A stretch of DNA of 32,952 nucleotides from Oscillospiraceae bacterium (lineage in GTDB: Bacteria; Bacillota; Clostridia; Oscillospirales; Ruminococcaceae). The DNA lies in the NCBI GenBank assembly GCA_029007035.1, contig JAQXHC010000028.1, positions 1 through 32,952 of the forward strand, read 5' to 3'. The position numbers and the translations under genes are program-made. The notes beneath the pieces were generated by a model. That model did no database searches. It was not told the origin of the DNA and was given only the letters and a program-made list of their open reading frames with translations. This document shows, piece by piece, positions 23,313-31,670 of the stretch. Within the stretch, counting starts at the first letter, position 1; the number at the start of each line of letters is the position of its first letter.

Positions 23313-23981
23313 TCAATAACCCAGCTCCTCACCGACAATTATTACCTTGATTCTGCCCTTTTGACGCTGATGTGCGGAAATCAGGTAATTGCAGCAGATG
23401 CGTCCGTCGCCGGAGCATCCGTCGTAAATTTGCCTGTCAGCCTTTGAAAGAGAAATGCACTGTCCCGTCTCGTGACAGTATGTACTGTTGCCGAGTCTCA
23501 GACAGTTTGGCGGAGCAGCCAGTGTTTTCACGCGTATTTCAGCTTCTTCAAGGTTTCGGACAATTTTGTTGCAGCCTGCGATAATGATAACCGACTTAGG
23601 ACCGAAAGCAATAGCGGCGATCCTGTTGGAATTTCCGTCCACGTTGTAGAGCACTCCGTCCTCGGTTATTGCATTAGAGCTTGAAATGTAAACATCGGCG
23701 GAAAAGCTTTTGATATAAAGCTCGGCAACCTCTTCACGAGTCATTTTGGAACGGTCGAGGTAGTTGTAATCCGGGGATTCAAGCAGTGTTTTAAGACCGC
23801 ATTCATTCAAAGTCATTGTACCGCCGTGAGTAATAACATCGCCTTTCTTTATCAGTGATTTTACAATTTCCGTTACGTCCTCAGCTGTTGGAGCGTAGTA
23901 GAATTCCATGTTGTTCTTTTTGAGATTTTCGCCGGTTCTGGCGATTCTTTTTTCGATAATTGTTTTTTTGCTGATATCCAT
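23313..23981 (-). CDS. LUD-domain protein (LutC/YkgG-like)
   Basis: 222 residues, cytosolic. The LUD fold is seen in GDVITHGGTMTLNECGL (47-63), ADVYISSSNAITEDGVLYNVDG (95-116) and FGPKSVIIIAGCNKIV (126-141). The last third is cysteine-rich: C160, C169, C175, C189, C196 and C197, in the pattern C-x8-C-x5-C-x13-C-x6-CC, which could hold a metal or iron-sulphur site. LutC-type proteins act with LutA and LutB in lactate oxidation, but neither is encoded here, so a lactate role is doubtful. ATG has AAAGGAG. The downstream CmpB-type gene follows with at most four bases between. Confidence 0.85.
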   Translation of the reverse strand: MDISKKTIIEKRIARTGENLKKNNMEFYYAPTAEDVTEIVKSLIKKGDVITHGGTMTLNECGLKTLLESPDYNYLDRSKMTREEVAELYIKSFSADVYISSSNAITEDGVLYNVDGNSNRIAAIAFGPKSVIIIAGCNKIVRNLEEAEIRVKTLAAPPNCLRLGNSTYCHETGQCISLSKADRQIYDGCSGDGRICCNYLISAHQRQKGRIKVIIVGEELGY

Positions 23982-23997
23982 ATCTTTACTCCTTTAA

Positions 23998-24024
23998 AAA
24001 TATCGGGACGCCGAAACGTCCCGA
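23998..24024 (-). terminator. Terminator of hpf
   Basis: An 8-bp stem TCGGGACG (24003-24010)/CGTCCCGA (24017-24024) with a 6-base loop; on the minus strand it is followed by TATTTTT. It lies 13 bases beyond the hpf stop and just before the LUD gene's ribosome site, so the LUD gene may receive some read-through. Confidence 0.75.
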
Positions 24025-24037
24025 GTGTAGTGTTTGA

Positions 24038-24565
24038 TTATTCGCGGTCAGGTTCGAGGACAGCGTAATTGCCCTCTGTGCGCTTGTAAACGACATTGAT
24101 TTCACCCGAATCAGCATTGGTGAACATAAAGAAGCTGTGACCAAGCATATTCATCTGAAGAATAGCTTCGTCAGTTGTCATCGGACGCATCTTGAATTTC
24201 TTGTGCTTGATAATCTCATAATCAGACTGCTCTGTAACAGGTTCTGCAAAAGTTTCCTTGAAAGCAGTATCCTTGAGTTTTTTTTCAACCTTTGTTTTAT
24301 TTTTACGGATCTGTCTGATAATTTTATCTATAGCGTCGTCAAGAGCAGCATTTTTATCGACAGCCGACCTCTCGGCACGGAAGAGCATACTGTTATAACG
24401 GACGGTCAGCTCTATAACGATTTCGTTTTTTCTCTCAGACATAACGATTTTCGCATCAGCTTCGTCACCAAAGAATTTGCTGAGCTTAGCGTCGATTCTT
24501 TTCTGTGCATATTCTGTAAAGTTCTGCGGTATCTGCATTTTTTTTGCGGTAATGGTAGTTTTCAT
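24038..24565 (-). CDS. hpf: Long-form ribosome hibernation promoting factor
   Basis: About 175 residues. The N-terminal S30AE domain (1-100, starting MKTTITAKKMQIP, with many Lys/Arg) binds the 30S decoding centre; a linker with LKDTAFKETF joins it to the C-terminal dimerisation domain (about 120-170: IIKHKKFKMRPMTTDEAI, then NMLGHSFFMFTNADSGEINV) that pairs two ribosomes into a 100S particle. This is the long form usual in Firmicutes. ATG 24565 has AAAGGAGG eight bases upstream; a longer frame from 24604 lacks a site. It has its own promoter and terminator. Confidence 0.96.
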   Translation of the reverse strand: MKTTITAKKMQIPQNFTEYAQKRIDAKLSKFFGDEADAKIVMSERKNEIVIELTVRYNSMLFRAERSAVDKNAALDDAIDKIIRQIRKNKTKVEKKLKDTAFKETFAEPVTEQSDYEIIKHKKFKMRPMTTDEAILQMNMLGHSFFMFTNADSGEINVVYKRTEGNYAVLEPDRE

Positions 24566-24616
24566 AGTGTGACCTCCTTTATGCTCCGAAATCCGGAACA
24601 TCAATTGTATGAATAC

Positions 24617-24645
24617 ATTATAGCATACTGATGTTGATTTTACAA
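24617..24645 (-). promoter_or_regulatory. Promoter of hpf
   Basis: Minus strand TTGTAA (24645-24640) and TATAAT (24622-24617), 17-base spacer. It looks like a vegetative sigma-A promoter; no sigma-B or sigma-H pattern was seen, though hpf is often stress-controlled. Confidence 0.7.
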
Positions 24646-24713
24646 TAGTTTTTTGTCTGATTTGTTGATTTATGACAAAATAAATGCACTGATTTGTTGA
24701 ATGTGACTAATCA

Positions 24714-24764
24714 AGAACCTGTCCACGTAAGAAATGTGCGCAGATGCCTATGTGGATAGGTTCT
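24714..24764 (-). repeat. Hairpin-forming inverted repeat at the 3' end of the transpeptidase gene
   Basis: Arms AGAACCTGTCCAC (24714-24726) and GTGGATAGGTTCT (24752-24764) pair over 13 positions with one mismatch. The right arm overlaps the stop codon of the transpeptidase gene (24763-24765). There is no real T-run after it on the minus strand, so it may be a REP-type repeat or a weak terminator. Confidence 0.55.
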
Positions 24765-26118
24765 AAGCGTATAGTGCATCGAGAAGCACATTTGCGATTT
24801 TCTCAGTGGTAACGCTGCTTGAAGCTTTGTCCTCAATCAGGATACAGAATGCGATGGGATGGCGTGAATCGTCGACAAATCCTACAAGCAGGGAGTTATC
24901 TTTTTTGCCGTTGTCGACCTGAGCAGTACCGCTCTTGACTCCGACGGTATATCCGCTGATAGAACCCGAATATCTGTCCGAGCCGTTGGTTAACATGATC
25001 TGACGGATAGTTTCTGCGGTGTTTGCAGAGAAAATATTATCGCTGTAGCAGGTGGTCATTCGGTCGGTGATTTTGCCATGAACATCGGTAACATGGTCGA
25101 TTAGGCAGGGCATAGTCATTTTGCCTGTGCCGTTGGCTATTGCGCTCTGCCACATCATGAGCTGCATGGGACTTACGAGAGTGCTTCCCTGACCGATACA
25201 GCCCCACTGGGTATTGAAATCATATGAATTCTCGAGGGTAGTCGAGGCTGTTTCACAGGTTATACCGTCGATGTCAATCTTGATTTTCTTGTCATTATTT
25301 ACTGCATAGCCCATATTGCGGTATGTGTTTTTGATTCCGTCAAGGGGCAGATCATCGTCCTCAACAAGCTGGGCAAAGAACGGATTGCAGCTGTTCTCAA
25401 ATGCTTCCTGAATATTCTGCTTGCCGTGTCCCGAAGATTTATGGCAGTTTATAGCGTCTCCGCTTCTGTTAATGTAACTGCCGCTGCATGAAAATGACTT
25501 TGAAAACAGTGTGTCCGCTCCCATAACCTCAAGAGCTGCGGCGAGGGTTGAGACCTTCTGAGTTGAGCCGGGTACTGTTCCGTAGAGCGTTTTTGAAATC
25601 AGAGTACCGGTCTCGAAATCGGCTATTCCTTCATATCCCTTTGTAACGTCGAGTGACGGCAGACTTGTACACACGAGAATTTCACCGGTTTTGTAGTCGT
25701 ATGCGACGGTGCATCCTTTGCTGTTTCCGTATGCGTCATAGACGGCTCGGTTTGCATAGTGGTCGAGAGTACTGTATATAGCAGCTTTTCCGCCCTCTGT
25801 AACGAGTCCGCTGTCAAAGCTGTAGTTGTTGAGCTTTTCAATATTGCAGGCAACGAGCGTATTTGTCATCTGACCTTTGTCATCGCCGATGATGTTTCCC
25901 ACGTCGATGAGATAGTCGTCCTCAAATTTCATAGTTCCGGAGCCGTTGAAAAGCACATCGCCGTTGCGGTCATAGACGTTACCGAGTGCCTGTGTGCCGG
26001 AATTCATTATATAAAAGGATGATTCCCTGCGGATTTTCCAGACAAGCACGCACATTCCCGCGATAAAGAGCAGGATAAAAAGGGTGATTATTTTCTGACC
26101 TCTTCGTATGCTTTTCAT
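24763..26118 (-). CDS. Penicillin-binding transpeptidase (PbpA/FtsI-like class B)
   Basis: 451 residues: one N-terminal membrane anchor (10-28) and an extracellular transpeptidase domain that cross-links peptidoglycan. The active-site motifs are complete: S185-T-Q-K188 in PGSTQK, S243-C-N245, and K395-S-G-T398 in VKSGTAQ. It is short for a class B PBP, with only a small dimerisation part (40-135), like actinobacterial PbpA. Its ATG overlaps the stop of the SEDS gene by four bases (ATGA type), so the glycosyltransferase and transpeptidase are made together, as expected for a cognate SEDS-bPBP pair. It is the last gene of the FHA operon. Confidence 0.93.
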   Translation of the reverse strand: MKSIRRGQKIITLFILLFIAGMCVLVWKIRRESSFYIMNSGTQALGNVYDRNGDVLFNGSGTMKFEDDYLIDVGNIIGDDKGQMTNTLVACNIEKLNNYSFDSGLVTEGGKAAIYSTLDHYANRAVYDAYGNSKGCTVAYDYKTGEILVCTSLPSLDVTKGYEGIADFETGTLISKTLYGTVPGSTQKVSTLAAALEVMGADTLFSKSFSCSGSYINRSGDAINCHKSSGHGKQNIQEAFENSCNPFFAQLVEDDDLPLDGIKNTYRNMGYAVNNDKKIKIDIDGITCETASTTLENSYDFNTQWGCIGQGSTLVSPMQLMMWQSAIANGTGKMTMPCLIDHVTDVHGKITDRMTTCYSDNIFSANTAETIRQIMLTNGSDRYSGSISGYTVGVKSGTAQVDNGKKDNSLLVGFVDDSRHPIAFCILIEDKASSSVTTEKIANVLLDALYA

Positions 26119-27407
26119 TTTTTACCTCCCCCGGCTTTGGGTGTGTCGGCAGATTTCTTCGGTTTGGTTTTTTTGAAAACAGGCGACTGCGCTGCCGAAA
26201 GCATTCCGATCATGAATCCGCTGGTTACCATTGAGCTTCCGCCCTGTGAAATGAATGGGATCGTAACTCCCGTAAAGGGAATAAGATTACACGAGCCAAA
26301 AATATTCAGAGCCATTTGAACTGTGAATGCCGCACAGATACACGCCGCCATGGATGAATGAAAATAGCTTCTCGCTGGGTTGATCAGCGGCATTGCAAGC
26401 ATCAGCAGAATGGAGAATATCATCATCAGCGCATAAAGCAGTCCCCATTCCTCGGATATTGTGGAGAAAACGATATCCGATTCATAGGCGAAAACCTTGT
26501 ACAGCGAGCCGTGGCCCGGACCTTTGCCGAACCATCCGCCTTCAGCGATAGCTATAAGAGCTTTGCTCTGCTGATAACCTGTGCCTGTTTTGTCGCTCCA
26601 TATATCAGCGTGCAGGCGCTCCTGAACATATCCCGGAGCAAACTTAGCCGCAATTACTGCGATAATCAGCAGCGCGATTATACCGAAGACAACGGTCTTC
26701 TTTGAAAATTTAGCTTTTGGATAACAGATACGGAAGAGCAATCCGCATGCGTAAATTGCAACAAAGGTCGGCAGACTTCCGAGATCGCGGCACCACCACT
26801 GAAGACCGCAGATCAGCACAATTATACCAAACAGGATAAGGTTTTCGTAAACTACATTGAAGCACAGAATACGATGCTTTCGCTGCTGTTCAATGACAGA
26901 TGTTGAGCAGGCGAGAACCAGCAGCGGCTTGATGAATTCAGACGGCTGAATCGTCATGAATCCGAGATCGATCCACATACTTCTGCTGCCCGTGAGAGTT
27001 AGAATGCAGAGAATAAGAATGCCGATGCCTATGTAAAAATATTTTTTCTGTTCCTGTATCCATTTATGGCTGCGGCAGAGAAGATGACCTGCGCGGCAGG
27101 CAACAAGAGCGGCAATGCAGGTCAAATAGTGCTTCAGAGACAGATGGACTCCGCCGAAGCAGGACTGAAAAACCACGCTCATATTCAGGATGAAAATCAG
27201 AAGGAAATCAATTGCAAAGGACATCTGCTTATAAAAGAGCATAGATATGAAATATACAATATCAAGTCCAAGCACCGCGCCGATAAGGATAAAAACGTCC
27301 TTAATATCAGAATATGCGCCGTTTACAAGAACATTCAGAAGCATTGCTCCGTGAGCGGCGATGATGAAAAGGGATGCTCCGACATATGTAAGTCCGTTTT
27401 TATACAT
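26115..27407 (-). CDS. SEDS-family peptidoglycan glycosyltransferase (FtsW/RodA/SpoVE)
   Basis: 430 residues with about ten to twelve membrane helices. SEDS landmarks: QPSEFIKP (154-161), RDLGS (207-211), YESDIVFSTISEEWG (309-322), whose Asp at 311 matches the catalytic Asp of RodA, and PFTGVTIPFISQGGSS (377-392). It polymerises lipid II into glycan strands with its partner PBP. The C-terminus ends in a Lys/Pro/Gly-rich cytoplasmic tail. Which of elongation, division or sporulation it serves cannot be told. It overlaps both neighbours (8 bases with FHA, 4 with the PBP). Confidence 0.94.
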   Translation of the reverse strand: MYKNGLTYVGASLFIIAAHGAMLLNVLVNGAYSDIKDVFILIGAVLGLDIVYFISMLFYKQMSFAIDFLLIFILNMSVVFQSCFGGVHLSLKHYLTCIAALVACRAGHLLCRSHKWIQEQKKYFYIGIGILILCILTLTGSRSMWIDLGFMTIQPSEFIKPLLVLACSTSVIEQQRKHRILCFNVVYENLILFGIIVLICGLQWWCRDLGSLPTFVAIYACGLLFRICYPKAKFSKKTVVFGIIALLIIAVIAAKFAPGYVQERLHADIWSDKTGTGYQQSKALIAIAEGGWFGKGPGHGSLYKVFAYESDIVFSTISEEWGLLYALMMIFSILLMLAMPLINPARSYFHSSMAACICAAFTVQMALNIFGSCNLIPFTGVTIPFISQGGSSMVTSGFMIGMLSAAQSPVFKKTKPKKSADTPKAGGGKK

Positions 27408-27816
27408 TTTTTCCCCTCCTCCTGCGAAGTGTAAGACGGCGGTTTCCGAGCTGGATTATGTCATTTTCATGAAGCCGGAGGTGCTTGACCTGTTTGCCGT
27501 TAACGAAAATTCCGGCTTTTGAGTTAAGGTCGCTTACCGTCCAGACTCCGTTGGCGAGGGTGAGCATCGCGTGATATCGTGATACTGATAAGTCGGGCAG
27601 GCGGATATCGGCAGAAGCGTGTCTGCCGAGGATGATTTCGTCGCATTCAAGGGGATATGAAGCGCCCGGCTCGACAAGCTCCATGTCGCCTGATATTTTC
27701 CTCCATCTTTTAACAGCGGAGCGTTTTTCACGGTATGCTGTCAGAATCATGACAATGGCGCATATATCAAGAGATGCTGCTGCGGCGGCGCACAGTAAAA
27801 GTTTCATTGAATCCAT
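27400..27816 (-). CDS. Membrane-anchored FHA-domain protein
   Basis: 138 residues: an N-terminal membrane helix (about 5-27), a basic linker, and a C-terminal forkhead-associated domain (60-130) with GR (64-65), S79-R80-x-H82, N98-S99 and N106-G107, the residues that bind phosphothreonine. It probably recruits a Thr-phosphorylated protein to the SEDS-PBP pair encoded downstream; no kinase or phosphatase lies in the window. I start at ATG 27816, which has AAAGAGG at good spacing; a longer frame from TTG 27885 is possible but has no site. First gene of a three-gene overlapping operon. Confidence 0.9.
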   Translation of the reverse strand: MDSMKLLLCAAAAASLDICAIVMILTAYREKRSAVKRWRKISGDMELVEPGASYPLECDEIILGRHASADIRLPDLSVSRYHAMLTLANGVWTVSDLNSKAGIFVNGKQVKHLRLHENDIIQLGNRRLTLRRRRGKNV

Positions 27817-27989
27817 ATTAACCTCTTTTTGTTCCGGCGGCAGCATTTTCGTATTGAGGGATGATTTCGCCCATACGTCTGCCAAAGGGATTTTATCTCT
27901 CCGTAGTCCCGCTTTTTTCCTTTAACGGAGAAAACGGGCGGCAGAGCCATATTTCAAAGAAAAAGCTGCCTTTTTTTCATGTTTATAAC

Positions 27990-28018
27990 AGTATAGCACA
28001 TATGTCGGTAAAATGCAA
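27990..28018 (-). promoter_or_regulatory. Promoter of the FHA-SEDS-PBP operon
   Basis: Minus strand TTGCAT (28018-28013) and TATACT (27995-27990), 17-base spacer. The leader would be about 167 bases (27817-27983); it contains A-rich and GCAGC/GCTGC pieces but no riboswitch I can name. The rest of the gap to the ABC gene (28019-28084) holds only a weak hairpin. Confidence 0.6.
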
Positions 28019-28025
28019 ATTAAGT

Positions 28026-28053
28026 CTGCACTGCACGGAAATTGTGCAAGCAG
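28026..28053 (-). terminator. Possible weak terminator of the ABC exporter operon
   Basis: CTGCACTGCAC (28026-28036) pairs with GTGCAAGCAG (28044-28053) with a small internal bulge, followed on the minus strand by ACTTAATTTGCATTTT. The stem is imperfect and the T-run poor. Confidence 0.35.
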
Positions 28054-28084
28054 GATGTGCACCAAGCCGATAGTCAGTGCTTCC

Positions 28085-29824
28085 TTAAGATGCAAACTGG
28101 CTGTTATACAGTTTCGCGTAGAATCCGCCGCGTTTGATAAGGCTGCGGTGACTGCCCTGTTCGATAATATTTCCGTTGTTCATTACGAGAATCGTATCGG
28201 AATTTTTAATTGTTGACAGGCGATGGGCGATAATGAAGCTTGTTCTGCCCTCCATGAGTTTTATGAAAGCGCGCTGTATACGATGCTCGGTTCGCAGATC
28301 GATTGAACTTGTGGCTTCGTCGAGAATGAGCATCGGAGGATTCATAAGCATGATACGCGCAATGCAGATAAGCTGCTTTTGCCCCTGAGAAAGACCGCTG
28401 TCCTCACTGATAACAGTATCGTAACCATTGGGGAGACGCTTGATAAAGCCGTGAGCGTAAACTGCCTTTGCCGCTTCGATGATCTGTCCGCGGTCAGCCT
28501 CCGGCGCACCGTATGAGATGTTTTCGGCTACTGTACCTGTGAAAATCCACGTATCCTGCAAAACCATTCCGAAAGAGCTTCGCAGGCTTTCCCGTGTAAT
28601 ATCGAAAATGCTTTTTCCCGAGACGATTATATTACCCTTTTCTATGTCATAAAACCTCAGCAGCAGGTTGATTACAGTAGATTTTCCGCATCCCGTGGGT
28701 CCTACGATAGCCACCTTTTCGCCGGGCTTAACGTCAAGACTGAAATCCTGAATAAGCTTTGTGTCCGGACTGTAAGAGAAAAATACGTTTTTGAAGCTGA
28801 GTTCGCCCGTGCATTCAGCGAGTACCTCCTTGTCGGAATCGTCGGAGACCTCCTCCTCGTCGAGGACGGAAAAAACTCTTTCCGCGGAAGCAACAGCATT
28901 CTGCAGTTCGGCGAAAACACCGGATATTTCGTTAAACGGCTTGGTATACTGATTGGAGTAGGCGAGAAAGCTGGAGAGCTTACCTACGGTCATTGCGCCG
29001 ATAAACGGATATTTTCCGATTACGCCCAGTGCGCCCATAAGACCTGCGGCAGCGTAGATAAGACCGTTTACAAAGCGGGTTGTAGGATTGGTCATGGAAC
29101 TGAAAAATGTAGCCTTTGCGCCGATTTTCCCGTATTCGGAATTGACCTTGGCGAAACGTTTTTCTGCGCGTTCACCATAAACGAAAGCCTTGACTATTTT
29201 CTGACTTCCTGCCATTTCCTCAGCGAGACTGACCATGTCGCCGCGAAGTTTCGACTGCTTCATATAGGAAGCGTGAGTCCGCTTTGTTATCTGCGATGCG
29301 GCGATGAATGAAAGGGGAGTAAGCAGAACCACAGCAGCGGCGATCCTGAAATTTATGGTCATCATAAAAATCAATGTACCGATGATGGTTACAATTCCGC
29401 TGAAAAGCTGGGCAAAGCCCTGCAAAAGTCCGTCGGAAATTATTTCGATATCGTTTATAACGCGGCTTGTAAGCTCACCCATGGTGTGAGCGTCGATATA
29501 GCGGATCGGAACGCGTTCAAGCTTTGAGAAAACATCTCTTCTAAGGTCGCGGACGGTGAGAAAAGCTAGTTTATTGGTACAAAGGCTCATAAGCCACTGG
29601 AAAAGTGCACTGCCGATCACAGCGGAGGCAAGGATAATTCCGATTTTTTTCAGCTCGGGAAAGTCGACATTTCCTTTTCCCACGCAGCATTCAACGGCAT
29701 TTCCGATAAAAACGGGCACAGCAAGTGACAGAGAGATTCCCAGCACCGCGAATATTACAGTCATTGTGAAATAACTGAGATACGGCTTTGCATAGCTCAT
29801 TACTCGTCCGAGCGTTTTAAACAT
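28085..29824 (-). CDS. ABC exporter half-transporter, TM288-like subunit
   Basis: 579 residues: six-helix export domain (1-310) then a nucleotide-binding domain. Walker A GPTGCGKST (375-383), Q-loop Q423, Walker B ILDEATSS with catalytic E503, and switch H534 are intact, but the signature reads LSQGQ (478-482) in place of LSGGQ. That change is characteristic of one half of heterodimeric exporters (TM288, BmrC/D-type), so the partner is the gene just upstream, which it overlaps by 8 bases. Located in the membrane; substrate is unknown (drug, lipid or peptide). ATG has GGAGG within the end of the partner gene. Confidence 0.94.
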   Translation of the reverse strand: MFKTLGRVMSYAKPYLSYFTMTVIFAVLGISLSLAVPVFIGNAVECCVGKGNVDFPELKKIGIILASAVIGSALFQWLMSLCTNKLAFLTVRDLRRDVFSKLERVPIRYIDAHTMGELTSRVINDIEIISDGLLQGFAQLFSGIVTIIGTLIFMMTINFRIAAAVVLLTPLSFIAASQITKRTHASYMKQSKLRGDMVSLAEEMAGSQKIVKAFVYGERAEKRFAKVNSEYGKIGAKATFFSSMTNPTTRFVNGLIYAAAGLMGALGVIGKYPFIGAMTVGKLSSFLAYSNQYTKPFNEISGVFAELQNAVASAERVFSVLDEEEVSDDSDKEVLAECTGELSFKNVFFSYSPDTKLIQDFSLDVKPGEKVAIVGPTGCGKSTVINLLLRFYDIEKGNIIVSGKSIFDITRESLRSSFGMVLQDTWIFTGTVAENISYGAPEADRGQIIEAAKAVYAHGFIKRLPNGYDTVISEDSGLSQGQKQLICIARIMLMNPPMLILDEATSSIDLRTEHRIQRAFIKLMEGRTSFIIAHRLSTIKNSDTILVMNNGNIIEQGSHRSLIKRGGFYAKLYNSQFAS

Positions 29825-31556
29825 TTTCGCTTTCCTCCTTTTCGTTCATCTGCGATTTATAAATTTCGCGGTATACATCACAGCTTTCGAGCAGCTCTGA
29901 GTGGGTACCGATTCCTGCAGCTCTGCCCTCTTCGAGAACGATTATTTTATCTGCATCGGCAATTGACGTTGCACGCTGGGAAATCATTATTACTGCCGTA
30001 TCGGATAAATCACGGCGCAGCGCCTTTCTGAGTTCCAGATCTGTGGCATAGTCAAGAGCACTTGTCGAGTCGTCGAGAATGAGTATTTCCGGTTTTCCTA
30101 CAAGGGCGCGCGCAAGTGAGATCCGTGGTTTCTGTCCTCCGGACAGATTGCGTCCTCCCTGAGAAATATGGGTGTCGAGACCGTATGGCATACGGCTGAC
30201 GAATTCCCATGCCTGTGCAGTTTTGAGCGCACTGATGATTTCTTCGTCGGAAGCGTCCTCCTGCCGCCATTTCATGTTTTCACGTACTGTTCCCGAAAAA
30301 AGAACTGATTTCTGCGGAACGATTCCGATAGCCTTTCTCAGCTCATCCGGATTGTAGTTTGCGGTATTTTCGCCAAATATTGAAACTGTTCCGGATTTTG
30401 CACGGTAAAAACAAGGAATAAGGCTTGACAGCGTGGATTTTCCGCTGCCTGTACCGCCGATGACTCCGAGAAATTCGCCGCGGTTAATCTCAAAGCTTAT
30501 ACCGCTGAGTGAGTTGCCGCCTGCGCCCTCATAGGCGAAGGATACGTCGTCAAACCGCACGGCTGAGATGCTCTCGGAGTGCATTGCAGGGGTTTCATTT
30601 CCCTCAGAGGTTTCAGGCTCGATAGAGAAGATTTCGCTGATTCGGTTAGCCGACGCAAAAGCTTTCGTAAACGTTACAACAAGATTTGCCAGGACAACAA
30701 GAGCAAGCAGAATCTGCGTCATATAGTTAACAAATGCAGTCAGCTCGCCCTGAGTCAGATGACCGGTATTGATGCGTATACCGCCGAATTGCGTAATAGC
30801 GACGATTCCGAGGTTCATAATCATGAACGAAACGGGGTTGAGAATCGCTGAGATTTTACCGACCGCAATTGAACTTTCGGCGATGTCGTCAACAGCTTTG
30901 CTGAATTCACCGATTTCCTCCTCCTGACGGGAAAAAGCACGGATAACTCTGGTGCCCTCAAGGTTTTCTCTTGTAAGCATTGCGGCGCGGTCAAGCTTTT
31001 TCTGAGTTGTCTTATACATGGGAACGGTTTTCCGCATGATGAGTACGATTATCAGCGAAATAAGCGGTGCGGCAGCAAAAAAAACAAGCGACAGCTTCAG
31101 ATCAATGGTCAGAGCCATGACGATCGCGCCTGTAATCAAAAACGGAACGCGTGTAGCAAGTCGTATAAACATATTCACGCCTGTCTGGACGGTGTTGGTG
31201 TCATTGGTAAGACGGTTTACCAGCGATGAGGCACCAATTCTGTCGATGCCTGTGTAGGAGAGTCTGTTAATGTGGCTGTACAGTGCGGTTCTGAGCTCCG
31301 TACCGAATCCGTAGGCGCATTTGGATGCGAGATACTGGCAGGTGAGAGCGAATCCCAGTCCGCATACTCCAAGCAGAACGATAACTCCGCACATTCTGAA
31401 AATATAGCCGCTGTCTGAGTTTGCGATTCCGATATCGATTATTTTCGCCATAACGATAGGTACGATAAGTTCAAAAACAGCTTCAAGCAATTTAAATGCA
31501 GGTCCGAGGATCAGCTCGGTTCTGTAATTTCTCAGATATTTAAACAAGCCTTTCAT
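29817..31556 (-). CDS. ABC exporter half-transporter, TM287-like subunit with degenerate ATP site
   Basis: 579 residues: six membrane helices (1-310) and a nucleotide-binding domain. Walker A GGTGSGKST (367-375), Q415 and canonical LSGGQ (471-475) are present. The Walker B catalytic Glu is Asp (ILDDSTSA, D496) and the switch His is Gln (SQRATS, Q527), so the ATP site formed with this Walker A should be inactive while the other site hydrolyses ATP. This is the defining asymmetry of the TM287/288, LmrCD and BmrCD heterodimers. ATG follows GGAGG by six bases, behind a good promoter; first gene of the pair. Confidence 0.94.
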   Translation of the reverse strand: MKGLFKYLRNYRTELILGPAFKLLEAVFELIVPIVMAKIIDIGIANSDSGYIFRMCGVIVLLGVCGLGFALTCQYLASKCAYGFGTELRTALYSHINRLSYTGIDRIGASSLVNRLTNDTNTVQTGVNMFIRLATRVPFLITGAIVMALTIDLKLSLVFFAAAPLISLIIVLIMRKTVPMYKTTQKKLDRAAMLTRENLEGTRVIRAFSRQEEEIGEFSKAVDDIAESSIAVGKISAILNPVSFMIMNLGIVAITQFGGIRINTGHLTQGELTAFVNYMTQILLALVVLANLVVTFTKAFASANRISEIFSIEPETSEGNETPAMHSESISAVRFDDVSFAYEGAGGNSLSGISFEINRGEFLGVIGGTGSGKSTLSSLIPCFYRAKSGTVSIFGENTANYNPDELRKAIGIVPQKSVLFSGTVRENMKWRQEDASDEEIISALKTAQAWEFVSRMPYGLDTHISQGGRNLSGGQKPRISLARALVGKPEILILDDSTSALDYATDLELRKALRRDLSDTAVIMISQRATSIADADKIIVLEEGRAAGIGTHSELLESCDVYREIYKSQMNEKEESENV

Positions 31557-31588
31557 GAGTTCCTCCGTGTGAAAATGATACTTTCAAT

Positions 31589-31617
31589 ATTATATCATTG
31601 TATCGTCGGAAAATCAA
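31589..31617 (-). promoter_or_regulatory. Promoter of the ABC exporter operon
   Basis: Minus strand TTGATT (31617-31612) and TATAAT (31594-31589), 17-base spacer, with a 26-base leader to ATG 31556. No local regulator gene is adjacent. Confidence 0.75.
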
Positions 31618-31670
31618 TAGCGCATGGTATTCTTTCATGTATTGTATTATCCAAAAGGCATATTAATAAA

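Noticed and set aside
27816..27983. Possible riboswitch in the long leader of the FHA operon
   Set aside because: Some paired GCAGC/GCTGC pieces are present, but no known riboswitch core could be matched and no terminator/antiterminator pair was seen.
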